From contig JAJQGO010000041.1 in assembly GCA_021200415.1 (NCBI GenBank), positions 1 to 64,000 of the forward strand: DNA of 64,000 bases. Direction: 5' to 3'. The translations under genes and the position numbers were made by a program. Source of the stretch: Ruminococcus sp. (GTDB lineage: Bacteria; Bacillota; Clostridia; Oscillospirales; Ruminococcaceae). Positions 1 to 10,326 of this stretch are shown piece after piece (positions within the stretch are counted from its first letter, which is position 1; each line of letters begins with the position of its first letter). A model generated the notes under the pieces. The model searched no databases. It saw only the letters and a program-made list of their open reading frames with translations, and was not told the origin of the DNA.

Positions 1-61
1 ACAAAAAAATATTTTAAAAATAATATTATTATCTTGTTTCTCAGAGATACTAAAACTATTT

Positions 62-116
<55 letters not shown>

Positions 117-408
117 TACCTTTTTAGTTCTTACCACATTTATTATAACACTCCATGTGCCGAAAGTCAAGTTAATTTTGCTAATTTGTCAATATCTACA
201 AAATTTATTTTCAGCTCGCCCATTTTTCTTTCATGCAATTTTCATCTTTTGTGCATTTTCAACAACATTCATTGACAAGTGCCATTTTCTTTCGTTTTTT
301 CGGATAGTCAATGTGTGGATTTATAAAAATCATGTTAAGAAATATGGAAAAATCAAGGAAAAATCTTTTGTTAAAAAATGATTTTTTATTATTTCACACA
401 AAATTGCT

Positions 409-436
409 TTGCAAAATCCAAATTTCGTGCTATAAT
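409..436 (+). promoter_or_regulatory. Putative sigma-A promoter (TTGCAA-N16-TATAAT) of the phosphohexomutase gene
   Basis: -10 TATAAT at 431-436, -35-like TTGCAA at 409-414, followed by AGGAGG RBS and ATG at 473. Confidence 0.5.
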
Positions 437-472
437 AGTTCTGATGGTAATTTTCCTTTAGGAGGTTTCTTT

Positions 473-2188
473 ATGACTGAATTAGAATTATACGAGCAGT
501 GGTGCAAATGTGCCATTGACGATGAGGATTTACAAACAGAACTTAAAAGCATCAAGGATGACAAGGACGCAATCAGCGATAGATTTTACCGTGACCTCGA
601 ATTCGGCACGGGCGGTCTGAGGGGCGTTATCGGCGCAGGCACAAACCGCATGAACATTTATACAATCAGACGCGCAACTCAGGGCTTCGCTGACTATCTC
701 AATCAGGAATACACGAATCCCAGTGTTGCTGTTTCCTACGACAGCCGTATTAAATCGGACGTTTTCGCAAAGGCTGCCGCTGAGGTTCTTGCCGCAAACG
801 GCATCAAGGTACACATTTACACTGAGCTTATGCCTACGCCTATGCTCTCCTTTGCCGTTCGTCAGCTGAAGTGTCAGGGCGGCATCATGGTTACGGCAAG
901 CCACAATCCCGCTAAGTATAACGGATACAAGGTTTACGGCGATGACGGCTGCCAGATTACACTCCGCGGCGCGGAAATAATACTCGAAAAAATCAATTCA
1001 CTCGATATTTTCAGCGATGTCAAGTCGTCCTCCTTCGGCGAGGAGCTTGCAAAGGGAAATATTTCCTTTATCGGTGATGATGTCATTGAAGCATATTATC
1101 AGAGAGTCCTTGCCGAGGGCATTAACACCTCTCTCTGCGCAGACAGCGGTCTGAAGGTTGTTTATACTCCCCTTAACGGCACGGGCAACAAGCCCGTCCG
1201 CACTATCCTTTCAAGAATTGGTATCTCCGATGTTACCGTAGTTCCCGAACAGGAGCTGCCCGACGGCAACTTTACGACCTGCCCGTACCCGAATCCCGAA
1301 ATCCGTGAGGCTCTCGAGCTTGGTCTGAAAAAGTGCGAGGAGGTAAAGCCTGATCTTCTTCTTGCAACCGATCCGGACTGTGACAGAGTCGGCATTGCCG
1401 TTCCCGCTGAGGACAGAAGCTACGTTCTCTTCTCCGGAAATGAGGTCGGAGCTATGCTGCTTGAATATATTTGCAGCCAGCGTATTGCCAAGGGTACTAT
1501 GCCGAAAAATCCGATTGCCGTTAAGACTATTGTTACAACGGATATTGTTTATTCAATTGCCAAGGAATACGGCGTAGAGGTCGTTGATGTTCTCACAGGA
1601 TTCAAATTCATCGGCGAACAGATTGCGTTCCTTGAGGAAAAGGGCGAGGAGGAGCGCTATATCTTCGGATTCGAGGAAAGCTACGGCTATCTTTCGGGCG
1701 GCTATGTTCGTGATAAGGACGCCGTTGACGCTTCAATGCTCATCTGCGAAATGGCAGCCTACTACAGAACACAGGGAATTACGCTTCTTCAGGCTCGTGA
1801 GAATATGTACAAAAAGTACGGTATGTTCCTCCACACCCTCCACAGCTTTACCTTCGAGGGCGAAAGCGGCATGAACAAGATGAACGATATAATGAACAAT
1901 CTCCGCAGCAATCCGCCTATGGAAATTGCAGGTCTTAAGGTCGTTAAATTTGAGGACTACAAGGCAAGCGTTTCAAAGGATATTGCCGCAGGTACGGAAA
2001 CGGAAATCACGCTTCCCAAGTCAAATGTTCTGGCATTCTATCTTGAGGGCGGCGCAAAGGCTATTGTTCGTCCCTCGGGCACAGAACCGAAAATCAAAAC
2101 GTACTTCACAGCAAAAGCTCCCACACATGATGAGGCTGCTGCTCTTGAAGCTAAAATTGCAGGGGATTTTACAAAATTCTTTGAATAA
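473..2188 (+). CDS. Phosphoglucomutase/phosphomannomutase family phosphohexomutase
   Basis: TASHNPxxYNGYKVY catalytic serine loop, DPDCDRVG metal loop, GFEESYGY sugar loop, RPSGTEPKIKTY phosphate loop; ATG 473 has an AGGAGG RBS (upstream extension of the ORF is non-homologous). Confidence 0.92.
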   Translation: MTELELYEQWCKCAIDDEDLQTELKSIKDDKDAISDRFYRDLEFGTGGLRGVIGAGTNRMNIYTIRRATQGFADYLNQEYTNPSVAVSYDSRIKSDVFAKAAAEVLAANGIKVHIYTELMPTPMLSFAVRQLKCQGGIMVTASHNPAKYNGYKVYGDDGCQITLRGAEIILEKINSLDIFSDVKSSSFGEELAKGNISFIGDDVIEAYYQRVLAEGINTSLCADSGLKVVYTPLNGTGNKPVRTILSRIGISDVTVVPEQELPDGNFTTCPYPNPEIREALELGLKKCEEVKPDLLLATDPDCDRVGIAVPAEDRSYVLFSGNEVGAMLLEYICSQRIAKGTMPKNPIAVKTIVTTDIVYSIAKEYGVEVVDVLTGFKFIGEQIAFLEEKGEEERYIFGFEESYGYLSGGYVRDKDAVDASMLICEMAAYYRTQGITLLQARENMYKKYGMFLHTLHSFTFEGESGMNKMNDIMNNLRSNPPMEIAGLKVVKFEDYKASVSKDIAAGTETEITLPKSNVLAFYLEGGAKAIVRPSGTEPKIKTYFTAKAPTHDEAAALEAKIAGDFTKFFE

Positions 2189-2350
2189 GCCTGATTTAGT
2201 TATATGAAAAAAATATATGCAGGGCTATTGACAAGAATCTGATTCTGCGGTATAATTATAAAATGTAATGTACAACGGAAGTACTACTGTCTAACGGAAA
2301 TGATGGGCTACTATGGTTTACAAATCGTAAATTTGAAAGAGGTGACAATC

Positions 2351-2554
2351 ATGAAGGAAGGTATCCATCCTAATTTTGTTAAAACTACAATCACTTGCCA
2401 CTGCGGTAATGTTATTGAAACAATGTCCACTAAGGAGAATATCAAGGTTGAAATCTGTTCTAAGTGCCATCCGTTCTATACCGGCAAACAGAAGCTCGTT
2501 GATACGGGCGGACGTGTTGACAGATTCAAGAAGCGTTTCAATTTGGACAAGTAA
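2351..2554 (+). CDS. rpmE: 50S ribosomal protein L31
   Basis: MKEGIHPNF start, CxC/CxxC zinc-type motif and [24 protein letters not shown] signature. Confidence 0.95.
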   Translation: MKEGIHPNFVKTTITCHCGNVIETMSTKENIKVEICSKCHPFYTGKQKLVDTGGRVDRFKKRFNLDK

Positions 2555-2561
2555 TTATTAC

Positions 2562-2586
2562 AGGCGGTCGTTGACCGCCTTTTTTC
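2562..2586 (+). terminator. Rho-independent terminator after rpmE
   Basis: GGCGGTC-GTT-GACCGCC stem followed by TTTTTTT. Confidence 0.85.
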
Positions 2587-2623
2587 TACTAAGGTAACAT
2601 TCTTTCTTTATAAGGGCAACAAT

Positions 2624-3268
2624 ATGAACTATTTAACAATTTCCGAGGTTTCCAAAGCCTCTTTTATAGAAAAACGCTCCGAATTTATCGGCTGTATCGC
2701 TCCGGTAAAAACAAATGACGAAGCCGTGGCTTTTATAAATTCGGTCAAGGCTCAGCACCGCAAGGCAAAGCACAATGTTTACGCCTATATCCTCCGTCAG
2801 GATAATATTTCCCGATATTCCGACGACGGCGAACCTCAGGGAACTGCGGGGATTCCTGTCCTCGATGTGCTGAAAAAGCGCGGTCTGACCGATGTCTGCA
2901 TTGTGGTTACACGCTATTTCGGCGGAATTCTCCTTGGCGGCGGAGGTCTTGTGCGCGCCTACTCCCATGCGGCATCATTGGCGTGCGATTCTGCGCATAT
3001 TATGAATATGTGCCGATGCAGACGGCTTAAAATTAAAACAGATTACGGTATGTATGGGAAAATTGCATATCTGCTGCCCAATTATGATACAATAACCCTA
3101 AGCTCCGATTTCGGAAGCGATGTTGTTCTGGAAATTCTCTCCCTCGCGGAAACAACCGACACACTCCTGAAGGAACTGACGGAAATAACAAACGGAGCCG
3201 TTTCCGCTGATGACTGCGGCGAGCTGTTCTACGATTTCTCGTCGGTGAAAAATATTTCCGAAAATTAA
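2624..3268 (+). CDS. YigZ/IMPACT family protein
   Basis: SRYSDDGEPQGTAGIPVLDVL and VTRYFGGILLGGGGLVRAYSHA motifs. Confidence 0.9.
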   Translation: MNYLTISEVSKASFIEKRSEFIGCIAPVKTNDEAVAFINSVKAQHRKAKHNVYAYILRQDNISRYSDDGEPQGTAGIPVLDVLKKRGLTDVCIVVTRYFGGILLGGGGLVRAYSHAASLACDSAHIMNMCRCRRLKIKTDYGMYGKIAYLLPNYDTITLSSDFGSDVVLEILSLAETTDTLLKELTEITNGAVSADDCGELFYDFSSVKNISEN

Positions 3269-3333
3269 AGGGTTTTTCCGACTTAAAAAGTATAAGTATA
3301 TATAGGCACATATTTTTCGAAAGAGGTGATCTT

Positions 3334-4329
3334 ATGACAGTACGTGAACAATACGAAATAATTGAAATGGGTGTTCTCAGCAAATATGCCTGCACCAGCA
3401 CGGACGAAAAGGGTACTCGCAGAGAGCGCTATGAGGAAAAATGCCCCTACCGCACCGAATTTCAGCGTGACAGGGACAGAATCCTCCACTGCAATTCCTT
3501 CAGACGTCTGAAAAGAAAAACTCAGGTCTTTTTGTCACCTGTCGGCGATCACTACAGAACACGCCTCACCCATACGCTGGAAGTATCACAGATTGCCCGA
3601 ACTATCGCCAGAGGTATGCGTCTGAATGAGGATCTCACCGAGGCTATCGCTCTCGGGCACGATCTCGGGCACTCCCCCTTCGGACACTGCGGAGAGGCTG
3701 TTCTCAATGAAATCTGCCCACACGGCTTCAGGCATTATATGCAAAGCGTACGTGTTGTGGAATCTCTCGAGAAAAAGGGTCAGGGGCTTAACCTGACTCA
3801 TGCCGTCCGCAACGGCATCGAGTGCCATACAAACGCCGTTGCCGACACCAAGGAGGGAAATGTCGTCCGCCTTGCCGATACAATCGCTTACATAAACCAC
3901 GATATTGAGGACTCCATACGTGCAGGTGTCCTGACAGCGGACGATCTCCCGCGGGACTGCACGGCTGTTCTCGGAAACACCAAAACAAAGCGCATAACAA
4001 CATTGGTCGCTTCGGTAATCGGGCATGGAGCGTATGATATTGACTTTTCGCCGGAAATCCGCAAGGCACATGACGATCTGAAGGACTTTATGTTTGAAAG
4101 GGTTTACACGAATCCCAACGCAAAGCAGGAGGAAACAAAGGCTGTCGCTCTCGTTGAAAAGCTCTATCGCTATTTTATCGAGCATCCGGAGAAAATGCCC
4201 GACGAATACCGCAGCATTATCAGGGAATATGACATTGACCGAGCTGTGTGCGACTATATTTCCGGCATGAGCGATTCCTACGCCGTAGACCTCTACACCG
4301 AGCTTTTCGTTCCGAAATCATGGAAATAA
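3334..4329 (+). CDS. Deoxyguanosinetriphosphate triphosphohydrolase-like HD-domain protein
   Basis: FQRDRDRILHCNSFRRLKRKTQVF, TRLTHTLEV and HDLGHSPFGHCGE HD-domain motifs; directly upstream of dnaG. Confidence 0.9.
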   Translation: MTVREQYEIIEMGVLSKYACTSTDEKGTRRERYEEKCPYRTEFQRDRDRILHCNSFRRLKRKTQVFLSPVGDHYRTRLTHTLEVSQIARTIARGMRLNEDLTEAIALGHDLGHSPFGHCGEAVLNEICPHGFRHYMQSVRVVESLEKKGQGLNLTHAVRNGIECHTNAVADTKEGNVVRLADTIAYINHDIEDSIRAGVLTADDLPRDCTAVLGNTKTKRITTLVASVIGHGAYDIDFSPEIRKAHDDLKDFMFERVYTNPNAKQEETKAVALVEKLYRYFIEHPEKMPDEYRSIIREYDIDRAVCDYISGMSDSYAVDLYTELFVPKSWK

Positions 4330-4341
4330 CGGAGGTAAAAT

Positions 4342-6090
4342 ATGCCCCGATATGATGAGTTTCTATACAGTCTGCGAGCCGCAAATCCCATCGAAACGGT
4401 TATAGGCTCTTATGTGCAGCTCAAAAGGCGCGGCAGAAATTATGTCTGCTCATGCCCCTTTCACTCGGAAAAAACACCGTCCTGCACCGTCTTTACCGAT
4501 ACCCAGAGCTTCTACTGCTTCGGCTGCGGCGCGGGAGGCGATGTCATAACATTTGTAATGAAAATCGAAAACCTCGTTTTCTCGGAGGCAGTTAAGCTTC
4601 TCGCTCAGCGCGCAGGTCTTGAGCTGCCGCAGAATTCTCCGGAGAGCAGCCGCCTCGCTGCACTGAGAACACGAATCTACGAAATGAACCGCCTTGCTGC
4701 CAACTTTTTTTACACCAATCTCGTAAGCGGCAGGGATAAACAGGGTCTGCAATATTTTGCTCAGCGCAGACTCTCACCCCAGACAATAAAAAAATACGGA
4801 CTCGGCTATGCCTCGGATTCGTGGGACGAGCTTTGCGGCTACCTGAAAAATCACGGCTACAGCGATGATGAGATCGTCGAAGCGTGGCTTGGGGGACGTT
4901 CCAAAAAAAACGGCGGAATCTTTGATATGTTCCGCAAGCGTGTCATGTTCCCCATTGTGGACCTGCGCGGAAACATTATCGGATTCGGCGGAAGAGTTCT
5001 CGATGACTCTCAGCCGAAATACCTGAACACAGGCAAGACGCCTGTTTTCGACAAGGGCAGCAATCTTTTCTCCATGAATTTCGCAAAAAATGCCGAAACA
5101 AAACGCCTTATTCTTTGTGAAGGCTATATGGACGTAATCGCCGTCAATCAGGCAGGATTTGAAAATGTCGTGGCCACCCTCGGAACTGCCATTACTCCCG
5201 ATCAGGCTCGCCTTATGAGTCACTATGCCGAGGAAATTATTATCGCCTATGACAGCGACGGCGCAGGTCAGAAGGCAACTCAAAAAGCTATCAACCATTT
5301 CAATGACGTTGGTCTGCGCACGAAAATTATACATATGGAGGGTGCTAAGGATCCGGATGAATATATAAAAAAATTCGGAGCAAATCGCTTCCGTATGCTC
5401 CTTGACGAGTCCTTCGACGCTACGGATTTCATGCTTGACAAGTGTGAGGATGGGCTTGACCTTTCCTCCGAAGCGGGACGTGTGGAGCTTCTGAAGCGTG
5501 CCTCAAGGGTTCTTGCGGGAATCGAATCTCCTCTCGAAAGGGAGGTGTATATTTCCCGAACCTCCAAAAAATGCGACATTCCGGTTCAGGTTCTCAAAAC
5601 GCATATTGATGATATGCTGAGAAAATCCCAAAACAGCGGAAAAAAGCGTGAATGGCGCAATATTACGGCAAATGCGGCCTACGTCAGAGATGACATAAAT
5701 CCCGAAGCGCAGAAATTCAGAAAACAGGCACGCGCGGAGGAAAATATAATTTACTATCTCATGAAACGTCCGGAGGAATGTGAAAAAATAGCAGAGGAAG
5801 CTCCGCCGGAAATTTTTGTTACATCCTTCAACAAAAAAATCTATACCGCTATGCTCGAAAAAATGAAGAGCAGTACGAAATTTTCAATTTCAATGCTGGC
5901 AGACGAATTTTCGTCCGATGAAATGGGCAGAATAAGCGGAATAGAAGCAAAAAACCGAGATTTTGATATAAATCGTGAGGTCTTTGACGATTGTGTCGGC
6001 GTCCTCAAAAAAGCGTCGGCAGACTCAAGATCCGCAGACGGCGAAATAACCAACGATGATTTACTTGAACTGTTTAAAAGTAAAAAATAG
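4342..6090 (+). CDS. dnaG: DNA primase
   Basis: N-terminal zinc finger [13 protein letters not shown]...[15 protein letters not shown] and [14 protein letters not shown] / [10 protein letters not shown] motifs. Confidence 0.95.
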   Translation: MPRYDEFLYSLRAANPIETVIGSYVQLKRRGRNYVCSCPFHSEKTPSCTVFTDTQSFYCFGCGAGGDVITFVMKIENLVFSEAVKLLAQRAGLELPQNSPESSRLAALRTRIYEMNRLAANFFYTNLVSGRDKQGLQYFAQRRLSPQTIKKYGLGYASDSWDELCGYLKNHGYSDDEIVEAWLGGRSKKNGGIFDMFRKRVMFPIVDLRGNIIGFGGRVLDDSQPKYLNTGKTPVFDKGSNLFSMNFAKNAETKRLILCEGYMDVIAVNQAGFENVVATLGTAITPDQARLMSHYAEEIIIAYDSDGAGQKATQKAINHFNDVGLRTKIIHMEGAKDPDEYIKKFGANRFRMLLDESFDATDFMLDKCEDGLDLSSEAGRVELLKRASRVLAGIESPLEREVYISRTSKKCDIPVQVLKTHIDDMLRKSQNSGKKREWRNITANAAYVRDDINPEAQKFRKQARAEENIIYYLMKRPEECEKIAEEAPPEIFVTSFNKKIYTAMLEKMKSSTKFSISMLADEFSSDEMGRISGIEAKNRDFDINREVFDDCVGVLKKASADSRSADGEITNDDLLELFKSKK

Positions 6091-6101
6091 GAGGAATTCT
6101 T

Positions 6102-7184
6102 ATGGATAATAAGAAAAATTCAATCGATGCTCTCATGGAACAGGGTAAAACTACCGGAAAGCTTACAACTAAGGAAATTACCGATGCGCTTGAGGAGCTT
6201 GACTTCGATGTGGATCAGCTCAATTCCTTTTACGACAACTGCGAAAATCTCAATATCGAAATCGTTGAGGATATGAATGTAGATCCGGATCTGAAAATCG
6301 GTCTTGAATCCACAACGACCGACGATCTGGAAATGGCTCTGTCCACAGAGGGCATAGCTATTGACGACCCTGTTAAAATTTACCTCAAGGAAATCGGCAG
6401 AGTTCCTCTTCTTACCTCCGAGGAGGAAATTCAGCTTGCTCAGAGAATGGCGGCTGGCGATACCTACGCCAAAAAAAGACTTGCCGAGGCTAACCTCCGT
6501 CTTGTTGTAAGCATTGCGAAAAAATACGTGGGCAGAGGTATGCAGTTCCTCGACCTTATTCAGGAGGGCAACCTCGGACTTATCAAGGCTGTGGAAAAAT
6601 TCGACTACACCAAGGGCTTCAAATTCTCCACATATGCTACATGGTGGATTCGTCAGGCGATAACAAGAGCTATTGCCGATCAGGCAAGAACTATACGTAT
6701 TCCGGTTCACATGGTTGAAACGATTACCAAGGTGAAAAAAGTTTCAAGTCAGCTCCTCCACGAAAACGGTCACGACCCAAGCCCCGAGGAAATTGCCGAG
6801 AAGCTTGAAATGCCCGTGGACAAGGTTCGTGAGATTATGAGAATTGCGCAGGATCCTGTTTCCCTTGAAACGCCTATCGGTGAGGAGGAGGACAGCCACC
6901 TCGGCGATTTTATTCCCGATGACGACGCCCCCGCGCCTGCCGAAGCAGCCTCCCATACGCTCCTCAAGGAGCAGCTCAATGAGGTTCTCGCAACTCTTAC
7001 AGATCGGGAGGCAGAGGTTCTCAAGCTGAGATTCGGACTTATCGACGGCAAGGCACGTACTCTTGAGGAGGTGGGTCAGCGCTTCAACGTCACACGGGAG
7101 CGGATTCGCCAGATTGAGGCGAAGGCTCTGAGAAAGCTCCGTCACCCAAGCAGAAGCAAAAAGGTCAAGGACTTCCTTGACTGA
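6102..7184 (+). CDS. rpoD: RNA polymerase primary sigma factor
   Basis: Region 2 ([43 protein letters not shown]) and region 4 HTH ([33 protein letters not shown]). Confidence 0.97.
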   Translation: MDNKKNSIDALMEQGKTTGKLTTKEITDALEELDFDVDQLNSFYDNCENLNIEIVEDMNVDPDLKIGLESTTTDDLEMALSTEGIAIDDPVKIYLKEIGRVPLLTSEEEIQLAQRMAAGDTYAKKRLAEANLRLVVSIAKKYVGRGMQFLDLIQEGNLGLIKAVEKFDYTKGFKFSTYATWWIRQAITRAIADQARTIRIPVHMVETITKVKKVSSQLLHENGHDPSPEEIAEKLEMPVDKVREIMRIAQDPVSLETPIGEEEDSHLGDFIPDDDAPAPAEAASHTLLKEQLNEVLATLTDREAEVLKLRFGLIDGKARTLEEVGQRFNVTRERIRQIEAKALRKLRHPSRSKKVKDFLD

Positions 7185-7321
7185 TAAAGACTGATGCTCC
7201 GCCCGTCAGTCCGGGGTTCGGGAAATTACAGGCAGCGGCGATCAGAGTCCGCCTGTCGGCTTCACCTGCCGATTTCCGTAATCCTGCACAGCAGTCCCTG
7301 CGAGGCGTAACCCTTACATAT

Positions 7322-7358
7322 AACCGGTCGATTTGATTTATTGACCGGTTTTATTTTT
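7322..7358 (+). terminator. Rho-independent terminator downstream of rpoD
   Basis: AACCGGTC ... GACCGGTT stem followed by TTATTTTT. Confidence 0.8.
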
Positions 7359-7383
7359 GGCAAGGCTATGAATATATCATTTA

Positions 7384-7412
7384 TTGACAATATCAATTCA
7401 ATGGGTTATAAT
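7384..7412 (+). promoter_or_regulatory. Consensus sigma-A promoter TTGACA-N17-TATAAT
   Basis: TTGACA 7384-7389, TATAAT 7407-7412, exact consensus hexamers with 17-bp spacing. Confidence 0.85.
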
Positions 7413-7534
7413 AAAATTGTGATTTATTGGCAGCGGCATTTTCGGGAATCCTCTCCCACGCCGGACTGCCCGAAACCGGCTGTCTGTATGCCGTAAATGC
7501 AGAGGCTGAGCAGCAGCTCAGCTCCGGAGTAAAT

Positions 7535-10273
7535 ATGAGCATTTTTAATTTTGACCAGAATCCCCCCACATTGAGCCGTGATTGGCAGCTTTTCCAGCAG
7601 TTTATGGGAAATATCGGCGCTTTCACCTACATAGCAAAGGAAAAAACAGCCTATTTAGACCCTGCCGCACGTCATATGCTGTCATGCTCGGATGAGAAAA
7701 TCAATGAGTTCGAGTTTTTTAATCTGCTCGAAAAAATTTCAAAAAATCCCGTTGAGGGACAAAAGCATATCTATAAATTCACTATTAACAATTCCTCCAG
7801 ATATATTAAAATGAATATATTTGAAAGCAGCGAGGAATGGCTTGGCTTTGTTCAGGATTATACACGTCAGATTTCCGAGGTGCGTGAAAAAACACACTTC
7901 GTTGAATATGACCCCATTACAAGATTGCCCTCCTATCCGTCCTTTTCACAAAAGGTCAGAAAGCTTATGCCTGATGTCCAAAAATGCTTTCTTGCCACAA
8001 TGTACATCAACGGCGTTGATAAGCTTGGCTCCTTCCTGACTGTGGACAACACAAACAACTGCATAACCTCCGTTGCCGAGGCGCTGAAGGGCTTTTCCTG
8101 CGAAAATGTTATAATCAGCTCAAAATCGAATTACGAAATATGCGTTCTGTTTTATGACTGCGATAAAATGTACGTGTGCGACCTTCTCAACAGCATGGAT
8201 TCCGCAGTCCGAAGCTGTGTCATGACAGATGAATTCGGGGAGATTATAGATATTTCCGATAAAAGCTCCCTTAGCCTTGCCATAGGCTGCGCCTGCTATC
8301 CCGATGAAGCCTCCGATTTCAATATGCTTGTGAATTATTCCGAATTCGCGCTCTATGAGGCAAGAGCAAACAAGCGACACGTTATAAACTGGTTCTCGGA
8401 GGAAAGTTACATCAGAGAAAAGGATTCCTATAAGAACGCTCAGATTTTCTCGAGAATCATTCAGGAAAATCTCGTGAATTATTACCTCCAGCCTATCGTT
8501 GAGGCGCAGACAGGCGAAATTGTCGCTTATGAGGCTCTTATGAAGCCCTCAGCGGATGTGAAAATGTCCGCATCTCAGATGCTGAAAATTGCTCAGAGTC
8601 AGAACAGTCTTTATTCCGTGGAAAAAATGACGCTTTTCAATACAATGAAGCTTATAAGCGACAATCAGAAAATTTTCGGCAAGAGAAAGCTGTTTATAAG
8701 CTGCCTCCCCGGAAGTCTGCTGTCCGACAACGATTTCAATGAGCTTTACATAACCTATGGGGAGCTTTTGGAAAAAGCTGTTATAGAGGTTGCCGAACAA
8801 AGCTCGGCAACTCACGATAATGTCGAAAGGCTGAAAAGCAGATGCAGCTTCATGCACGCCGAGCTTGCTATCGACAACTACGGCACGGGCTACTCAAATA
8901 CGGCTAATCTCCTCAACTTCTCGCCGGATTATATTAAAATCGGACGCTCACTTATAAGCGATATTCATAATGACCTGAAAAAGCAGCAGCTTGTAACGTC
9001 TATTATCGACTTCTGTCGGGAAAATCAAATCACCTCCCTTGCTGAGGGCGTGGAAACAAAGCAGGAGCTGAAAACTGTTATAAGACTCGGCGTTGACCTT
9101 ATTCAGGGCAGCTATACATCAAAACCGAAGCCGCTGTTCCTCGATAAAATTTCCGACGATATAAAGGACGAAATTATCAGAACCAACCTCGAATCACGCC
9201 CAAGCGGAGCGAAAAAAATCTACACAGCAAAAAATGATACGGAAATTGATATTCTCAAGCTGGCTCTCGAAAAATACACGGATATTCATATTTATCAGAG
9301 CAAGCTGACCATCACGGGCGACCCCGAAAAGCCTGTCAAGATGAATATTACCGTTATGGACAACCACAGCTGCGACCTGACGCTGAAAAATGTCAATATC
9401 ATCAGCGGCAACAGCAAGCCTACCATCTCCGTGGGCGAATACGCACGCCTCGTCCTGAACGTCACGAAAAACAATAAGCTCAATTATTCCGGAATCTATG
9501 TGCCCCTCGGCTCGCAGATTGAGCTTGTGGGCGACGGCAGCCTGACAATTGACTGCTACTCCCCTGCGGGAATCGGAATCGGAACTGACTTCGAGCATAA
9601 CTACGGCGATATTACGGTTAATATGCAGGGAACGCTTGAAATAATCAGCAACTGCGAGGATACACTCTGCATCGGCGGCGGCTGCAATGACGATGACTCC
9701 GAAATCAAGCTGCTTGCGGGAATTATCAAAATTTATATGTACTCCAAAAACGGTCTTGCTATCGGCAGCTTCAACGGAGATGCCATTGTGGACATCGGCG
9801 AGGACTGCCGCCTTGACCTTACCGTTTCCGGAATTAAGGTAACAGGCATAGGCAGCTGCTCCGGAATCGCTTCTATTACCTCGTCAGCCAATATAAATCT
9901 GCTCTGCTCGGGCGCGCAGGCAGTAGGAATCGGTTCGCTCAATGACGGCGACGGAAGCATAATTATCAAAAAGGGCAAAATCAATATCAAAATGCGCTCC
10001 GCTAAGAATTCATGCATCGGCTCGCTCAACGGAAGCATAAATACAAAAATCAGGGACGCCGATATTGTAATCGACTCCGAAGGCGATGAATCCGCGGGAA
10101 TCGGCGATCTTTACGGCACGGGAAACATTGCAATTATAAATTCAAACGTGAACCTGAAAATGCTTGCCGCAACGCCTATGGATATAGGAACTAAGGACGG
10201 GGATCTGCAAATTCAAAGCTCCGCAATCAATTCTATCGTCAACGAAAAGAAGATTACCTACAGCAGCAATTGA
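7535..10273 (+). CDS. Degenerate GGDEF-EAL domain protein with C-terminal repetitive beta-solenoid-like domain
   Basis: GGDEF-like entry (YDPITRLPSYPSF ... IGCACYPDEASDFNMLVNYSEFALYEAR); EAL-like (YYLQPIVEAQTGEIVAYEALMKPS ... IDNYGTGYSNTANLLNFSPDYIKIGRSLI ... SLAEGVETKQEL); C-terminal recurring GIGIG/AVGIGSL/CIGSLNG strand repeats; ATG 7535 preceded by GGAG. Confidence 0.8.
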   Translation: MSIFNFDQNPPTLSRDWQLFQQFMGNIGAFTYIAKEKTAYLDPAARHMLSCSDEKINEFEFFNLLEKISKNPVEGQKHIYKFTINNSSRYIKMNIFESSEEWLGFVQDYTRQISEVREKTHFVEYDPITRLPSYPSFSQKVRKLMPDVQKCFLATMYINGVDKLGSFLTVDNTNNCITSVAEALKGFSCENVIISSKSNYEICVLFYDCDKMYVCDLLNSMDSAVRSCVMTDEFGEIIDISDKSSLSLAIGCACYPDEASDFNMLVNYSEFALYEARANKRHVINWFSEESYIREKDSYKNAQIFSRIIQENLVNYYLQPIVEAQTGEIVAYEALMKPSADVKMSASQMLKIAQSQNSLYSVEKMTLFNTMKLISDNQKIFGKRKLFISCLPGSLLSDNDFNELYITYGELLEKAVIEVAEQSSATHDNVERLKSRCSFMHAELAIDNYGTGYSNTANLLNFSPDYIKIGRSLISDIHNDLKKQQLVTSIIDFCRENQITSLAEGVETKQELKTVIRLGVDLIQGSYTSKPKPLFLDKISDDIKDEIIRTNLESRPSGAKKIYTAKNDTEIDILKLALEKYTDIHIYQSKLTITGDPEKPVKMNITVMDNHSCDLTLKNVNIISGNSKPTISVGEYARLVLNVTKNNKLNYSGIYVPLGSQIELVGDGSLTIDCYSPAGIGIGTDFEHNYGDITVNMQGTLEIISNCEDTLCIGGGCNDDDSEIKLLAGIIKIYMYSKNGLAIGSFNGDAIVDIGEDCRLDLTVSGIKVTGIGSCSGIASITSSANINLLCSGAQAVGIGSLNDGDGSIIIKKGKINIKMRSAKNSCIGSLNGSINTKIRDADIVIDSEGDESAGIGDLYGTGNIAIINSNVNLKMLAATPMDIGTKDGDLQIQSSAINSIVNEKKITYSSN

Positions 10274-10326
10274 TCTGCCGCTGAAGCACATAATCAATCT
10301 CTTAAATGAAAGGTACTGTTTAAACT

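Noticed and set aside
157-381. 74-aa hydrophobic ORF in the AT-rich left edge
   Set aside because: Low-complexity AT-rich spacer, no RBS, overlaps promoter region of the next gene
3586-4185. Antisense 199-aa ORF opposite the HD dNTPase gene
   Set aside because: Lies entirely inside a conserved gene; no recognisable domain or RBS; mirror-frame artefact of codon bias
6120-6710. Antisense 196-aa ORF opposite rpoD
   Set aside because: Fully covered by conserved rpoD coding sequence on the plus strand
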